64,000 nucleotides of DNA from Xestospongia muta (taxonomy: Eukaryota; Porifera; Demospongiae; Haplosclerida; Petrosiidae): the NCBI GenBank assembly GCA_963693285.1, contig OY848918.1, forward strand, positions 13,886,263-13,950,262. Direction: 5' to 3'. The notes under the pieces are model-generated. The model saw only the letters and a list, made by a program, of their open reading frames with translations, was not told where the DNA came from and did not search any database. Positions 11,975 to 22,762 of this stretch are shown here, in pieces. Each line of letters opens with the position of its first letter. The stretch's first letter is position 1. A program made the position numbers and the translations under genes.

Positions 11975-12784
11975 TTATTTTCTTGTGTGTTTTTTCCTAA
12001 TATAACGATTATAAAAATAGTCTCCAAATAAAATAGCATAAGACAAATACATTAAAAGACCATACCAAATGACACCAGCATCATAATCACAGTTATCAAA
12101 GTGATTGTGGTATGCATACAAAATAAGATTTATGCTAATACCAATGAACATCTGTAGCAGTTGTAAGATGGTTATAAGTAAGGCAACCGTTGCAGGGAGA
12201 TGAACACCACCAGATGTAAGAGTATAATAAGAATACATGATAGAATGAACAAAATAGTTTATACAAGCAAACCAATGTCCCAGACCGGTAATACCCTTAC
12301 CAAGACAGTACCAGGAGAACATGAGTACTGTCACATGATGATACCAATGTAGAAACATTAATCGACTTTTTCGTAAAACTATAAAAAGAGTGTCACCAAA
12401 CTCTACAATTTTAGACAGCACAAAACATAAGCCCCAAATGCAAATATGAGGATTCCAAACGACCTCTGATTTACAAGTTGCGTACGCGATACCAAATTTG
12501 AAGACAGCCTTAACAAGAGAAGGTAGCAGGGATATAGTCCCTAGTATAGAAAACACAGTTAATCCAACATTCCATAGAAAGAGTAGTCTTTTGAGATTAT
12601 AAGGCTCTCTATTAGCCATCCATTTTCGACCAACATACACTGATACTAAGTAAATGCAAATAGCAGCAACAGGAATGTGCAGAGTATCATTTAGCCATTT
12701 CATTGCTCCATCAGAGTTGAATTTAGATTGCAAAGTTCCCAGAAACGGTAGAGATTGCAGTGGGCTGACTGAGTCATCTGCCAT
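11975..12784 (-). CDS. ELO-C: ELOVL6-like fatty acid elongase, parent of the tandem array
   Basis: Single-exon 269-residue elongase. Signatures are KIVEFGDT (125-132), HWYHH (146-150), NYFVHSIMYSYY (176-187) and TILQLLQ (205-211). It differs clearly from ELO-A and ELO-B but is very close to the copies at 32.6, 38.9 and 55.9 kb, all of exactly 269 residues. It is head-to-head with intact ZMYND12 across 177 bp. The array copies carry both the promoter and a piece of ZMYND12 exon 1, so this locus is the likely parent. Unlike those copies its C-terminus (KKHTRK) lacks lysine at position -3, so the dilysine-type ER retrieval signal is absent or weakened. It would act as an ER 3-ketoacyl-CoA synthase. 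Confidence 0.94.
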   Translation of the reverse strand: MADDSVSPLQSLPFLGTLQSKFNSDGAMKWLNDTLHIPVAAICIYLVSVYVGRKWMANREPYNLKRLLFLWNVGLTVFSILGTISLLPSLVKAVFKFGIAYATCKSEVVWNPHICIWGLCFVLSKIVEFGDTLFIVLRKSRLMFLHWYHHVTVLMFSWYCLGKGITGLGHWFACINYFVHSIMYSYYTLTSGGVHLPATVALLITILQLLQMFIGISINLILYAYHNHFDNCDYDAGVIWYGLLMYLSYAILFGDYFYNRYIRKKHTRK

Positions 12785-12961
12785 ACTTGAAATAATTTGC
12801 AGGTATAACCAAGCGTGGTTTTATAACATTCATCAGTTGCATAATATTCACACTTTGACAACACTTTTGGTGTGACATCTCACGATTTGAGGTCAAGGGT
12901 GGGGCTCGCGTAACCTTTTGTTGATCTATTGTTGCTAAGCAACATTAACTCTAACAAGCAA
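12785..12961. promoter_or_regulatory. Bidirectional promoter ELO-C / ZMYND12
   Basis: Only 177 bp separate the two divergent start codons, so core promoters and 5' UTRs must overlap. The segment holds an X-box (12931-12943) on the ZMYND12 side. A nuclear-receptor-like half-site AGGTCA (around 12890) is present here but mutated to AGATCA or degraded in the duplicated promoters. No TATA box is evident. Recognisable copies of this whole segment lie upstream of ELO-F, ELO-G, ELO-H, ELO-I and ELO-K. Confidence 0.75.
12931..12943 (+). promoter_or_regulatory. RFX X-box upstream of ZMYND12
   Basis: GTTGCTAAGCAAC fits the RFX half-site pattern RYYNYY-N-RRNRAC at every constrained position. It ends 18 bp before the ZMYND12 ATG. 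RFX factors drive ciliary genes in animals, which agrees with the axonemal role of ZMYND12. Confidence 0.75.
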
Positions 12962-15646
12962 ATGGCCACCACTGAATTTATGGAACCTGGATTGGAAGTA
13001 AATCCTCTTGCTAATCCAAAAGGCGTCAAGCTAGTCTGCCATCTTTGCCAGAAACCTGCTAGGATACAATGTGCTGATTGTCGAGTAACATATTATTGGT
13101 GAGTACCTGACTAACATATTTAACAATAACAGTGGTTGGTGTTTTTTGATACTTACAGTACTCAAGAGGATCAGACAGCAGATTGGAAAGGTATACATTC
13201 TCAAGTTTGTAATCTTTTGGGCTCTCTCAAAGCCTCCATCCCTCATGCAACTTCTGAGACAGAGAGAAGACATCAACGTAAACATCAACAAAACACCAGG
13301 GTAATATAAAACTAAGAAAATTATTGCTAATGGACTTAACACCTATATAAATTATGTGAATGTAACCAAGTACCTAAATGTATGATATACCCTTGTTGGA
13401 TAACATTACTTAATATGTCATCCTATTTCCAAATATGGTAATAGAACTACAATGTTTTGATAATGGCAATCTCATGACAGCCACATGATATAAATTGTGT
13501 AATTTGGTTTAAGAGTGAACTAAATTGTTGTTACAATAGAAGTGCGCGTATGTCCATTGAATCATTTATGAATGGATGGATGGATGGATGAATAGACGGA
13601 TAACAAGCACTTTATTGAAGATGTTCATTATATAATTGACAGGATCACATTACTTCTATAGCACTGACTGAAAGTCGTAAGCACTTGCACAATGGTGACT
13701 ATACTCTAGCCTTCCCTCCATCTTTATTGGCTCTCAAATTGCTCACAGAAACACATGGTTCTGCTCATTTACAGCTTACTCCAGCCTTATTATTACTGGC
13801 ACAATCATCAATGGGTGAGAAAAGAACAGGGTTCTAGTTAATTGCACTGAACTAGGCTCACTATATCATTATTGTTAACTAAATCTGTATCATATAATAC
13901 CACTAGAAGCCCGTAGCACAGACAGTACTAAAACTGAAAACTAATATAGTACAATAACAATTGGTATAATGTTAATAATATATATATATATATATATATG
14001 TACATTAAATTGTGTTTTAACAAACTAGACCCTCCTCTGTTAGATGTGCTGAAAGTGTTTATAATCAATACAGTGGTGATAATAAGTAGAAATCCTTAAT
14101 GGTAGTAAAAGAGAAGAGTGATCTAGTTTGCTATACGTGTTGATATACACCAAAATATTATTATTATTATTAGGACAAGGTCAGTTACAGAATGCTAAAC
14201 AATATTTAAGTCAAGCTCATTGGGCTGTCGTACAGAATCCAGACACACCTCCTTCACTTCACTCTCAACTTCATCGTAACTTGGGACTGCTTGCTACAGC
14301 TCATTCAGACTATACTACTGCTAAGAAACAGTTCGCAGAAGATGTATGTCAACTTTAGATTACACAAAGAACACACTACCAAAACTGTATATGTCATCTT
14401 AGTATTATTGTCTCTAGATATATCAGTCCAGTGTAGCTCATGGTCCCCAGTCTATTCAAACTGTAGGAGGTCTATATCATTTGGGTAATGTTTTCTTAAA
14501 AGAAAGTAAACCATCAGTAGCTTTGTCTTTTCACGAACAGGTAATCTTACTGTAATAAATGTTGTATACTTATTTTATGTACATGTATTGTATGTTATTA
14601 ATGTAGTATTCATAATTATATTAAATGTGTAGAGGATGAATAGAGGTTCATACATGAATTATATGGTCTAGTATTATTGTCTATCAGATGAAATAATTGG
14701 TTTGTATAAAATATATTGTGTTTTTTGTTATGGAGTTAGCATGTGTGAAAAACTGAAAAATGTTTAGACAAATTATCCAACCAAACAAATATTGTTCAGA
14801 CAATCAATTTGTTCATAAAATGTCCATTGATCAGTCTGTTATTTCCTCTATAATACAAACTATATAATATATAATATATGTCTATTGTATCTGTCAGTAT
14901 GTTCTCTATGTATAGGTAGTTAAGATATGGTTGGATCATCTTGACAATATTGCTCATGATATGATTAAGGCTGTACACACTCCACTGTCGACCTTCTCTT
15001 TACCTGGTATGGGGAGACCCTTAGATAATGTGACTACAATGAGTAAGTTAACCAATAACACGAAATCCATTGCTAATTTTATTATTACTAGATGTTGCTG
15101 AACGTGTTGAAGCTAGACAACATCTTCAAACAGTTTTATCATTACGAGAGTTCCATACTCTTTGCTCACCACCACTGACTTACTCAGTCTATTACTCACT
15201 AGCACTACTTTATATTGTTATGAAAGATTACAAACAAGTAAATAAGGAATAACATTAATTCTATTCTAATATATTAGCAGTACATATAACAAGGAAAATG
15301 AGCATGAAGTGTCTGTGAGATAATTGAAATGATTAATTTCTCTCATTAGTCATGTTACTTTTTTTGAGATACACACCTTAACATTTTGTCATTATTGGAT
15401 TTGAGTACGTAGAACAATGAGTATAAGAAAAAAACACATAATAAAATAGACTTAAAGTAGTATCCCTTGTTAGATATTTAATGCATTCTATATGAAACTC
15501 CTTTTCTTTCTTGAAAGGCACGACACTTCATAAATGAAGCAATAAAAACAGGAGAAGAAGAGACTGTTTCAAGAAGAACCTCTGTTGAAGAACTTCAAGA
15601 ACTAATAGAAGTCTTAGAGAAGAATCGACTTCCTGATGCATATTAA
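12962..15646 (+). CDS. ZMYND12: Zinc finger MYND domain-containing protein 12 (axonemal TPR protein)
   Basis: Eight exons with GT-AG borders and matching phases: 12962-13098, 13159-13300, 13643-13814, 14174-14343, 14418-14540, 14916-15042, 15092-15237 and 15518-15646 (TAA). They encode 381 residues, close to the roughly 365 of the human protein. The N-terminal MYND finger is visible as CHLCQKPARIQCADC, then VTYYC (codon split by intron 1), then H-x3-C. The rest is helical TPR-like repeats; the block QLHRNLGLLATAHSDYTTAK aligns with the human HRNLGLLYIAKKNYEEAR region recalled from memory. The family is axonemal (trypanosome TAX-1; human variants cause sperm flagellum defects, with partner TTC29). 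The X-box supports ciliary regulation. Intact. Shares its promoter with ELO-C; fragments of its first exon recur through the array at 33-57 kb. Confidence 0.92.
13977..13999. repeat. (TA)n microsatellite in ZMYND12 intron
   Basis: Uninterrupted TA dinucleotide run inside the intron between 13814 and 14174. Confidence 0.9.
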
Positions 15647-16699
15647 TAATTTATCATAATTATTATAGAGATTACAATTATTACAACTGTCCTTCTCTAT
15701 TACTATCATGACATAATAATGTTGACAATATTGTAGAATTTACTTTCTACCAATTATATTTGTAATGTTGTGACAATACATATCAGCATAATAACATAAC
15801 ATATTTAACATATAAAAGTAGTGATTGGAAGTAGCCTTTGTGGAAGACAACATTTTGTTTCATGTATTTGCATTTTTAGGAGTTATAGATAATTGCAATT
15901 ATTAGGAAAAGAAATAAAAGGAAGATCAAGAAAATAAGCATGAGATCAATAACCCAGTACTCCATTTTTCTTGTCTTCACATTCTATCAATCAAGAAACA
16001 AGTACTTACATGTACATTTGAATTAGTTATTTCTGGCTTGGTACACAACCAAGTATCATTGATAATTCTTAGTAATAAGTACATATCTATCATCTAAATA
16101 ATACAGTACAAAGTAATAAAAAACGTTTCAAAAAATGAAAAAAGATGTAGGAATGGCAATGTCAAAAGGAAAGAAAAAAATATCAGTTATAATTATGCTA
16201 TTAATCAAATGTGGATGTATGCCACTGATAGACTGTCGCAACATCAATTGTTAAATTATTATGTAGATTCATTGACCTAGGAGATCATTTGACTGAACCA
16301 GCAATGTAAAACTTGTTAGTGAAGTTAATGCAACTAAGACACATAATAAGGCAGACATGTGAGTGCAAGAAGCATATTATCTAGAAATTAAACATGAAAA
16401 TATAATAATATTGCATTAATTTAACATACCCTGCAGCACATGTACTTCCAATATCACCATCACATCTCAACAATATATAGACATGATAGGGACTGGCTTT
16501 CATTTTCAGAAACAGTTTCCCATCCAGAAAATGCACGGTGTGGTCTCCTGTATCAACAATGGGCTATGCAGTAACAGTTTGCAGAGTGTATTTAAAAAAC
16601 TGGTGACCATTCCTTGTACAATGCAGATAAAGGTGTACTTGTCTGAAGTAAGTTAAAGTTACTTGATAGATGAACCTGTATATAGTACTTGTTGGATGA
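15647..16699. other. Intergenic DNA with a Gypsy-flank repeat fragment
   Basis: No gene recognised. About 15960-16120 repeats a sequence (caatcaagaaacaagtac, later ataatacagtacaaagtaat) that elsewhere in the window directly follows the Ty3/Gypsy fragments (for example 33660-33830, 39965-40050, 57710-57830). It is a diverged member of that dispersed family. Confidence 0.5.
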
Positions 16700-17690
16700 T
16701 ATGGTTCTTTATAAACTGAGAAGCAAAAGCTGATGCTGGTAAGTTTTGTTGTATTATTTAAAATTCTTATTACTTCATACAAGTCAATCCAGAACTTCCA
16801 AAAAATTATGAGTGTAGAATAATTGTTATGGTTTGTTATCCTTTATAATTAATATAGGGTCTGTTTACTTAATAGAAAGACTGAGTCGTCTGGTAAGTAA
16901 TTTAATATTTATTTAAAAGTCCTAATAGAAATCAAGCTTCAAAAATTAGTAGGTGCAGAATAATTGTCATACTTTCACTGTTGTGTAATATAATCTATAC
17001 AAAATTTATTACTATAAGAAGTGTATCATCAAGCCTAGGTATGTAATTTCATATTTATTTCAAAGTTGTTATTGTTAAATAGAAGTTAACTCAGAGCTTC
17101 AAAAAATTAGTAAGTGCAGAATAACAGTCATGCTTCTGATTTTGTGTAATTTTACTATATATATAGAGTCTGTTACTAGAACAGGTGTGCAAGTAATTTC
17201 ATATTTATTTCAAAGTCCTTATTTAATAGAAGCAACCCAGATCTTAAGAAAACTAATGAGTGTAGTATATGACAGTGATATCTAGTTAATAATCTTAATC
17301 TAGTCTCTGTTATTAGGAAGGGTGTGTCATCTGGTAAGTATTGTGTAATATTTATTTCAAAGTTATTATTGTTGAATAGAAGTTAACTGAAAGCTTCAAA
17401 AAACTAGTAAATGCAGATTAATTGTATTACTTCCATTGTTGTGTAATTTTATAATCACATATAGAGTCTGTTACTAAAAGGATTGTGTCATCTGGTAAGT
17501 TTTATCATATTTATGTAAATGTCCTTATTATTTAATAGAAGTCTACCCAGAGCTTCAGAATACTTGTTAGTGGACTGTATGATATTAACTGTTCTCAACT
17601 TTATAATCTTAATCTATAGCTAGAGTCTGTTACAAGAAGGGCCGTGTCACCTAGTAAGTATATGATTGAATTTAGTATTCTATTTTTCTC
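16700..17690 (+). repeat. Seven-unit tandem array carrying repeated splice-site-like signals
   Basis: Seven diverged units with donor-like GT positions at 16739, 16893, 17039, 17193, 17334, 17495 and 17654, so the period is 141-161 bp. Most units contain, in order, a pyrimidine/AT tract ending in TATAG, a conserved block of 27-35 bp (consensus near GTCTGTTACTARAAGGGTGT then GTCATCTG), a GTAAGT-type donor, a TTATTTCAAAG block and an AACTCAGAGCTTCAAAAAA block. The 27-35-bp block has the size of a micro-exon, and several units read E/S-S-V-T-R-R-x-V-S-S in one frame. No parent gene was recognised, so whether these are real exons is unknown. Confidence 0.65.
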
Positions 17691-18396
17691 ATTGTTACAT
17701 TCATAGGTTCATAGGCAGAGTGTACTGTTTTGTGAGAAAAAAGAACAAGATCTAACGATTCGTTGCGATAATCCATTATGTCTCATGGAATGCTTCTATT
17801 ATTAATGTGTTAGAATCAAGCAGAAATCAAAAGGTAAACGGTGTTGTCCAAATTGTAGACTATAAATTATAAGAATTTTGGATTAATTTTTGATTATCTT
17901 TGAGTAGAAGTAAATTTTCATTAAGCCACATAACCGGGTGATCTTGCATATAGCCATGCCCTTTGACAAATTTGATATTGCTATTGCAACTTCAGAGCAA
18001 GTTTGAAATATCTGGCTACATAGTTTTGCAGCTCATATGATATATAAATTGATGAGTGATGCAGTGAACAGGTTGACCTTCCTATCAAGAAGTTTAGACA
18101 GATAGATGCTTTTATAGTATACTCATTCATGCATACAAATTTATTTAGCCGTGAATATTGCATCTGTTGGCACATTTGCTGCCTACAATAACCCTATAAA
18201 TACATGTACTGTTTGTATTAGAAATTGTTGTAGACATTAACTAATCAGTACTGTTTGACTGTTTTATTAGTTAGCTAGTATCTGAACATGATTCGTCCGA
18301 TCATGTGTAATTTACTCTACATACCATAGCCCAAAAATGAACTAGTTTATTAAGACTAAACATTCAAAACATAGTTAAAACTGGACAGTACAAAAT
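17691..18396. other. No recognisable feature
   Basis: AT-rich sequence between the tandem array and the ELO-D pseudogene. No domain-bearing open frame, RNA gene or repeat shared with the rest of the window was seen. Confidence 0.5.
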
Positions 18397-19185
18397 CAAC
18401 TACTCCTTTTTGTTCTTTGGCCTAATGTACCTCCTATAATAGAAATGCGTGAACAAAAGGGCATATGAACTATAGAAACTTAGTGCAACATAATCACACT
18501 GCCCTTTACATCACATTTGTTAATAAAATACATCTTGTATGCAACAAACCCAGTTATCAAAGCATGCAAACAGTTGAATAGTAATTGATTTTGCCACTTG
18601 AATGAGGACTTTGACTCCAACAGCTTTAAGTGCATAATATCTGTACATAAAAGTATGAACACTGTAATTCATGGCACCAACCACTGGTTGATAGGGTTAG
18701 CTCCACTTTGACTCTACCCATACCAAATGTTCACCAATACTGTCATGTGACACTACCAGTGAAGGAATTGAAGAGGTCTTTTACGTAGAACAATGAAGGC
18801 TGTATCTCCTAGTTCAATGATTTTTGAGAGGGCAAAGAACAAACACCATATGTTTATATGTGGATCATACTTTGTTGGTGTTATATAGACAGATTACTTA
18901 AAACCATTATTGTATATATGATAAACTAGGTTAGGTACTAAGGATAGTGCACCAAATATAGAAAATATATTCAGACCAACATTTCATACGAACAAAGTAT
19001 GGTGAATATCGTAAGGAGGCTTTGACTCCGTCCATTTTTGACCAGCATATACTATAACAAGATGTAAAGGATAGATATTGAAATTGTGAGAGCCCAGTTG
19101 TTATAAACCCTGTCCTGGGCCTTTAACATGTCATGTTTGACTGAATATCGCTTATTATAGGAACATTTTTCAGCAGAGGCATTTC
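18397..19185 (-). pseudogene. ELO-D: ELOVL6-like pseudogene (ELO-A type)
   Basis: On the minus strand this aligns end to end with ELO-A. It includes the C-terminal lysine-rich tail, the QFLHWY-adjacent region and the N-terminal NDIRS-adjacent region. Several small indels break the frame. The histidine-box region reads as a gapped version in which the codons for the two adjacent histidines are disturbed (TGTGACACTACC in place of the TGATGATACC seen in intact copies). The start context TCTGAAATG matches the internal ELO-A methionine (codon 19), which supports that codon as the ancestral start. It lies alone beyond ZMYND12, so this duplication crossed the ZMYND12 gene. Confidence 0.85.
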
Positions 19186-19888
19186 AGAGAAGTTTATGAT
19201 TATTTTTTCAGTCCGGGATTAAACTGGTCTTGATGGACCAATTTTAGTTGCCAAATTTCCCCCCAGACCAATTTTGTTGCTATAAATCACTTTCGTCTTA
19301 TAAATCGCTTTTGTTTACAGACTGTCCTAAAATATTATGTATTCATATCACAAAAACATCAACAACGTTAATTACTTGAAATCTTTCATCAGTAATTTGT
19401 TTGTTTATTTTTACAAATAGAAATGAATTGCCAATAGTTCAAATGTATAATTTTATACATTTGGGTAACGAAATGAATACTAATTTCAGGAAACCTGTCT
19501 AAAAGTAGGAAGTGAAATATATAAGCTCATAGGTTTTGTGATATATCATACACAAGGACAACATTATACTTCATTTATTTGATCTAGAGAAGACAACAAG
19601 CAATTGTTCCATATAAATGACACTTTGATACATTATATAACGTATGATAGCATATACCACTTTATTAAAAACAGGTTATCAATGATAAACTAATACAGAG
19701 AGCATACAATACTATATTCCTTTTTGTCAGATCAGGAACAGAGTACTTGTCTTTAGTTCATAATTATTCACATGCTTTAATCATAAATCATTTAATCATC
19801 ATTTAATCGTATACATAAGTGTAAACATGATATGAAAAGATATGATCACTTTAGACAAACTATTTCACATTCAAACTTCTTAAACTAT
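19186..19888. other. No recognisable gene
   Basis: AT-rich intergenic sequence with a small inverted motif around 19441-19462 (tataattttatacatttggg context). Nothing coding was recognised. Confidence 0.45.
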
Positions 19889-20063
19889 GGAGTGCCGTAT
19901 GTATAAAATTGGAAAATTATCATAATATATATAAATTAAGCCATTATTTATTAAATAACTACTGATTTACCTCTTATTTATTTAATAAATCATACATTAT
20001 TTAGTAATTCATACATTATTTAATAAATTATGATAATTTTCCAATTTTGACACAAACGGCTAT
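19889..20063. mobile_element. MITE 1 of an adjacent pair
   Basis: The left end GTGCCGTATGTATAAAATTGG continues into AAAATTATCAT. The right end is its inverted counterpart (ATGATAATTTTCCAATTTTG, then ACACAAACGGC). The AT-rich interior is palindromic (TTTATTAAATAA motifs) and non-coding. The termini resemble GGGGCRCYGTTTGTGYCAAA of its neighbour. Confidence 0.6.
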
Positions 20064-20279
20064 GAGGTGCTGTTTGTGCCAAATTGGAAAATTATCATGA
20101 TAATATTAAATAAGTCATTATTTATTAAATAACTCTTGATTTACTTCTTATTTATTTAATAAATCATGCATTATTTAGTAAATCACAATTTATTTAACAA
20201 ATAATTAGCATTAAAAGTGAATTATAACTTGTTAACTGTACCATTGAATGCATTTAATTTTGACACAAACAGTGCCCCA
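20064..20279. mobile_element. MITE 2, same family, abutting MITE 1
   Basis: The left end GGTGCTGTTTGTGCCAAATT and the right end, in reverse complement GGGGCACTGTTTGTGTCAAA, form an imperfect terminal inverted repeat. The interior repeats the MITE 1 interior (TTATTTATTAAATAACT, ATTTAGTAAAT). GGGGC...GTTTG termini recall Tourist/Harbinger-type MITEs, but the target-site duplication is not clear, so the superfamily is only a suggestion. Confidence 0.6.
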
Positions 20280-21030
20280 TATTAAACAGGTTGATCTTAT
20301 GGCATGACATTTGCTGTTGTGTGTAATCAATCATGGTCACTGTCACTGGACATTAATAACAGGACTATACTATAACAAACATGTATTTATGCATCAATAC
20401 TACAGGTTATTGATTTAGTTAAAAAACCAATTGAATATTTTGATTGCTACATGGGTTCATTTGAAAGCTATTGGACAACACTACCGTATATAACATACCT
20501 GTAAATTTGTTAAAATAACAAAGTATATGTACAGCAGGTTATCCCTGGAGCAATTAATTAAAGAGCAAACATAAAGAATCACCTGATTGGAGTCAATGGA
20601 AGTTTATAAAGAGAACAGTATGTATTACTCCTGACATATAAAGAGTAGTCTAGTTAAATACTCTAGAATCAACTGGTTTAAACTAATAGCTTTGATTGTG
20701 GAGTTGTTTGTCGCATAATTCGCTTTGTGTCCAGTTTTTTAATAAGCAATGGGATCTTAACAGGTTTGATAATTTCTCTTATTTATCAATTTCAACATGT
20801 TAACTAGGAGCAAATTGATATTATTAGAAAAATGATATTAAATATATTGTAAGAAATTTATAATATAAGAAATTTTATGTGGATAAGTCATGTGAATTGC
20901 CTAACTGAAGTACATTCATTACAAACAAAATGCATAGTCAATCCAATGTGAGGACAATTACTACAATTTACTAATTCCTAATGTGTTAAGTTATTAGCCT
21001 GTATTCTTGGAACCTAATACAGTTCATTAT
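20280..21030. other. No recognisable gene
   Basis: AT-rich intergenic sequence. No domain, RNA gene or clear repeat boundary seen. Confidence 0.45.
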
Positions 21031-21039
21031 CACCATCTC

Positions 21040-21753
21040 CCATTAATCAACAAGCATTGACCTAATGACATTGATCTTCTTCCTGCTCTCAATGGTAGAC
21101 CACTACCTAATAACATTGAACATGATCTATTTGCCCTTCCTGCTAGTTTTAGTGGTTTAGGTCTTATTAATCCTTCTAAAACATCTGACCTTGAACTCTC
21201 ATTTTCTACTACGATCACTGCACCTCTACAGGACCTTGTATTATTTGATTTATTTCAGAACCATACTATCACTAGTGAGGTTACTATTTTGCAAACTGAA
21301 GCCAAAGCGAAAGTTTTGAAGGATAAAAAAGGAACTTCATTTATCTATTGCCTCTTGTTTAAAGGATTATTTGTCTCCAACACTTCAGAGAGGAATGTTC
21401 CTAGCTACCGAGAAAGAATCCTCAAATTGGTTTACTTCTCTTCCTATCTCAGAGTTTGGTTTTTCCTTTCACAAATGTGCTTTTCATGATGCCATTGCTC
21501 TCAAATATGGTTGGTAACCCCTACATCTACCCTCCAATTGTGTGTGTTGCTCTATCTTGTCATGTGCAATAGGAGGTTTTCCATCAATCAGACACAACAA
21601 ATCAAAGATCTTACTTCAAACCTGTTCACTAAAGTTTGCCATGATTTACAGGTGGAAACAGATCTACAAACCATTACTGGGGAAGTGCTGTTATATACCA
21701 GCTCAATTACTCAGGACAGTGGACGTTTGGATATAGCTGCCAGTTGTTCCTAG
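21040..21753 (+). mobile_element. Retroelement-type ORF fragment (LPAxFSGLGLINP family), frameshifted
   Basis: The plus strand encodes FALPASFSGLGLINPSK, then SFSTTITAPLQDL and, after frameshifts, SEFGFSFHKCAFHDAIALKY, GGFPSIRHNK and TGEVLLYTSS. This motif order (LPAR-GLGLINP, later GFSLHKGAFRDALCLRYGW and FPSIRHNEIRDL) is one I recall from a multicopy retroelement-associated protein common in coral and sponge genomes, downstream of a reverse transcriptase. Here only this C-terminal part is present, with at least two frameshifts. Shorter copies of its first third lie at 36.6, 45.0, 45.5 and 48.3 kb. The family name is uncertain. Confidence 0.55.
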
Positions 21754-21929
21754 GGAGGATGTTTTGAGAGTGCGTATTTTGGTGTCTGTGTTTTTAATCC
21801 TTTTGCACTTGAATTCTAAACTGGTTGATCAGTTTCATTTTATATCGACAATCTAGGGTATTGTGGACAAGAATAATTAATAGTTCATCACATTCCATTC
21901 ACTACTGACAGTAGTGAAAGGAATGGATT

Positions 21930-22590
21930 ATGATTCTGGCCTAAAAAGTTGTGGTGTGCACTGTCTGTAAGAACTATGGGATCCAGAAAGTGCCCAGTAG
22001 TGCATGGGTGACACGACCTGTTGACAACTGGATGAAGTTTACAACTCTGTTGAAAAAACATGAGAAGTCTGGATGGCATCTAGTGGCAGTAGAGAGAAGA
22101 GCAGTGAATCAGTCATCACAAGACCACTGTGATGTTGTGGACATAATTGTAACAGTCAGTGAGGAAGAAAAGAAGCATAATTATGAACTGATAAAGAAAC
22201 ACATGCGATCCTTGTATTTATTGGTCAAGCATTGCATCTTCCATACCATCACATTTGAAAGTCTTATCACCTTGCAGATTAAGAATGGAGAGATCAAGAT
22301 GAAATTCTACCCAAAAAATGCTAGTGTAATGCAACCTGAGTCATATGCCACAGTTGTAGAACTTCTCACAAGCATCAGCAAGACTCTGGAGAGCAACCTC
22401 TCAGTTGTTTCAAAGTCCACTCCTACTATTTGCTGATGGCAGATGAAAGCACAGATGTAACATCTCAGGAAGACCTGTCATTGGGTGCATGTTGGGTACA
22501 GCAGAACATGCCAGCAGAGCACTTTTTTGGGATCATCCACGCTAAGCAAACTAGTGTGCAAGCTATTGCCTGGTTATCTCTGTGATTTCA
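21930..22590 (+). pseudogene. hAT-like transposase N-terminal remnant (zinc finger plus DUF4371-type start)
   Basis: Open from 21951 to 22436: MVCTVCKNYGIQKVPSSAW, then WMKFTTLLKKHEKSGWH. This is a CxxC...H TTF/BED-like finger as in ZNF862/ZMYM-type hAT proteins. After a frameshift near 22430 the sequence continues as LMADESTDVTSQEDLS, then AEHFFGIIHAKQT, matching the start of the hAT catalytic (DUF4371-like) region with its D-E-S/C-T-D motif. The rest of the transposase, including the C-terminal dimerisation domain, is absent. Sits immediately upstream of the TIR at 22647, but no dependence between the two is shown. Confidence 0.7.
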
Positions 22591-22646
22591 TGAAATCCAG
22601 TAGCATTAGTTTTTAAGAACATTGTGAGGGCTTAATCTTGAAGAAG

Positions 22647-22753
22647 TTAGTGTAAAAAGGATTTTATGCCTAGAGTTACTCATGGAACAATTTCACACCA
22701 ACACAACCTGGAGTATATCATGGGACAATTTTAAACCAATACAACCTTGATTT
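22647..22753 (+). repeat. Left 107-bp inverted repeat of a bracketed block
   Basis: Reverse complement of 28940-29046 with few mismatches. It contains two copies of a motif near CATGGGACAATTTYACACCAA. It directly precedes the 270-bp direct repeat at 22763, and the mirrored order occurs at the right end of the block. Confidence 0.8.
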
Positions 22754-22762
22754 TACTCTAGG

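Noticed and set aside
12785..12961. AGGTCAAGGGTGG as a DR1 nuclear-receptor element
   Set aside because: Only the first half-site fits, and it is not kept in the duplicated promoters, so it is mentioned as a half-site only.
13031..13342. 103-codon minus-strand frame
   Set aside because: It is antisense to ZMYND12 exons 1-2 and their intron, which have clear splice sites and a MYND finger.
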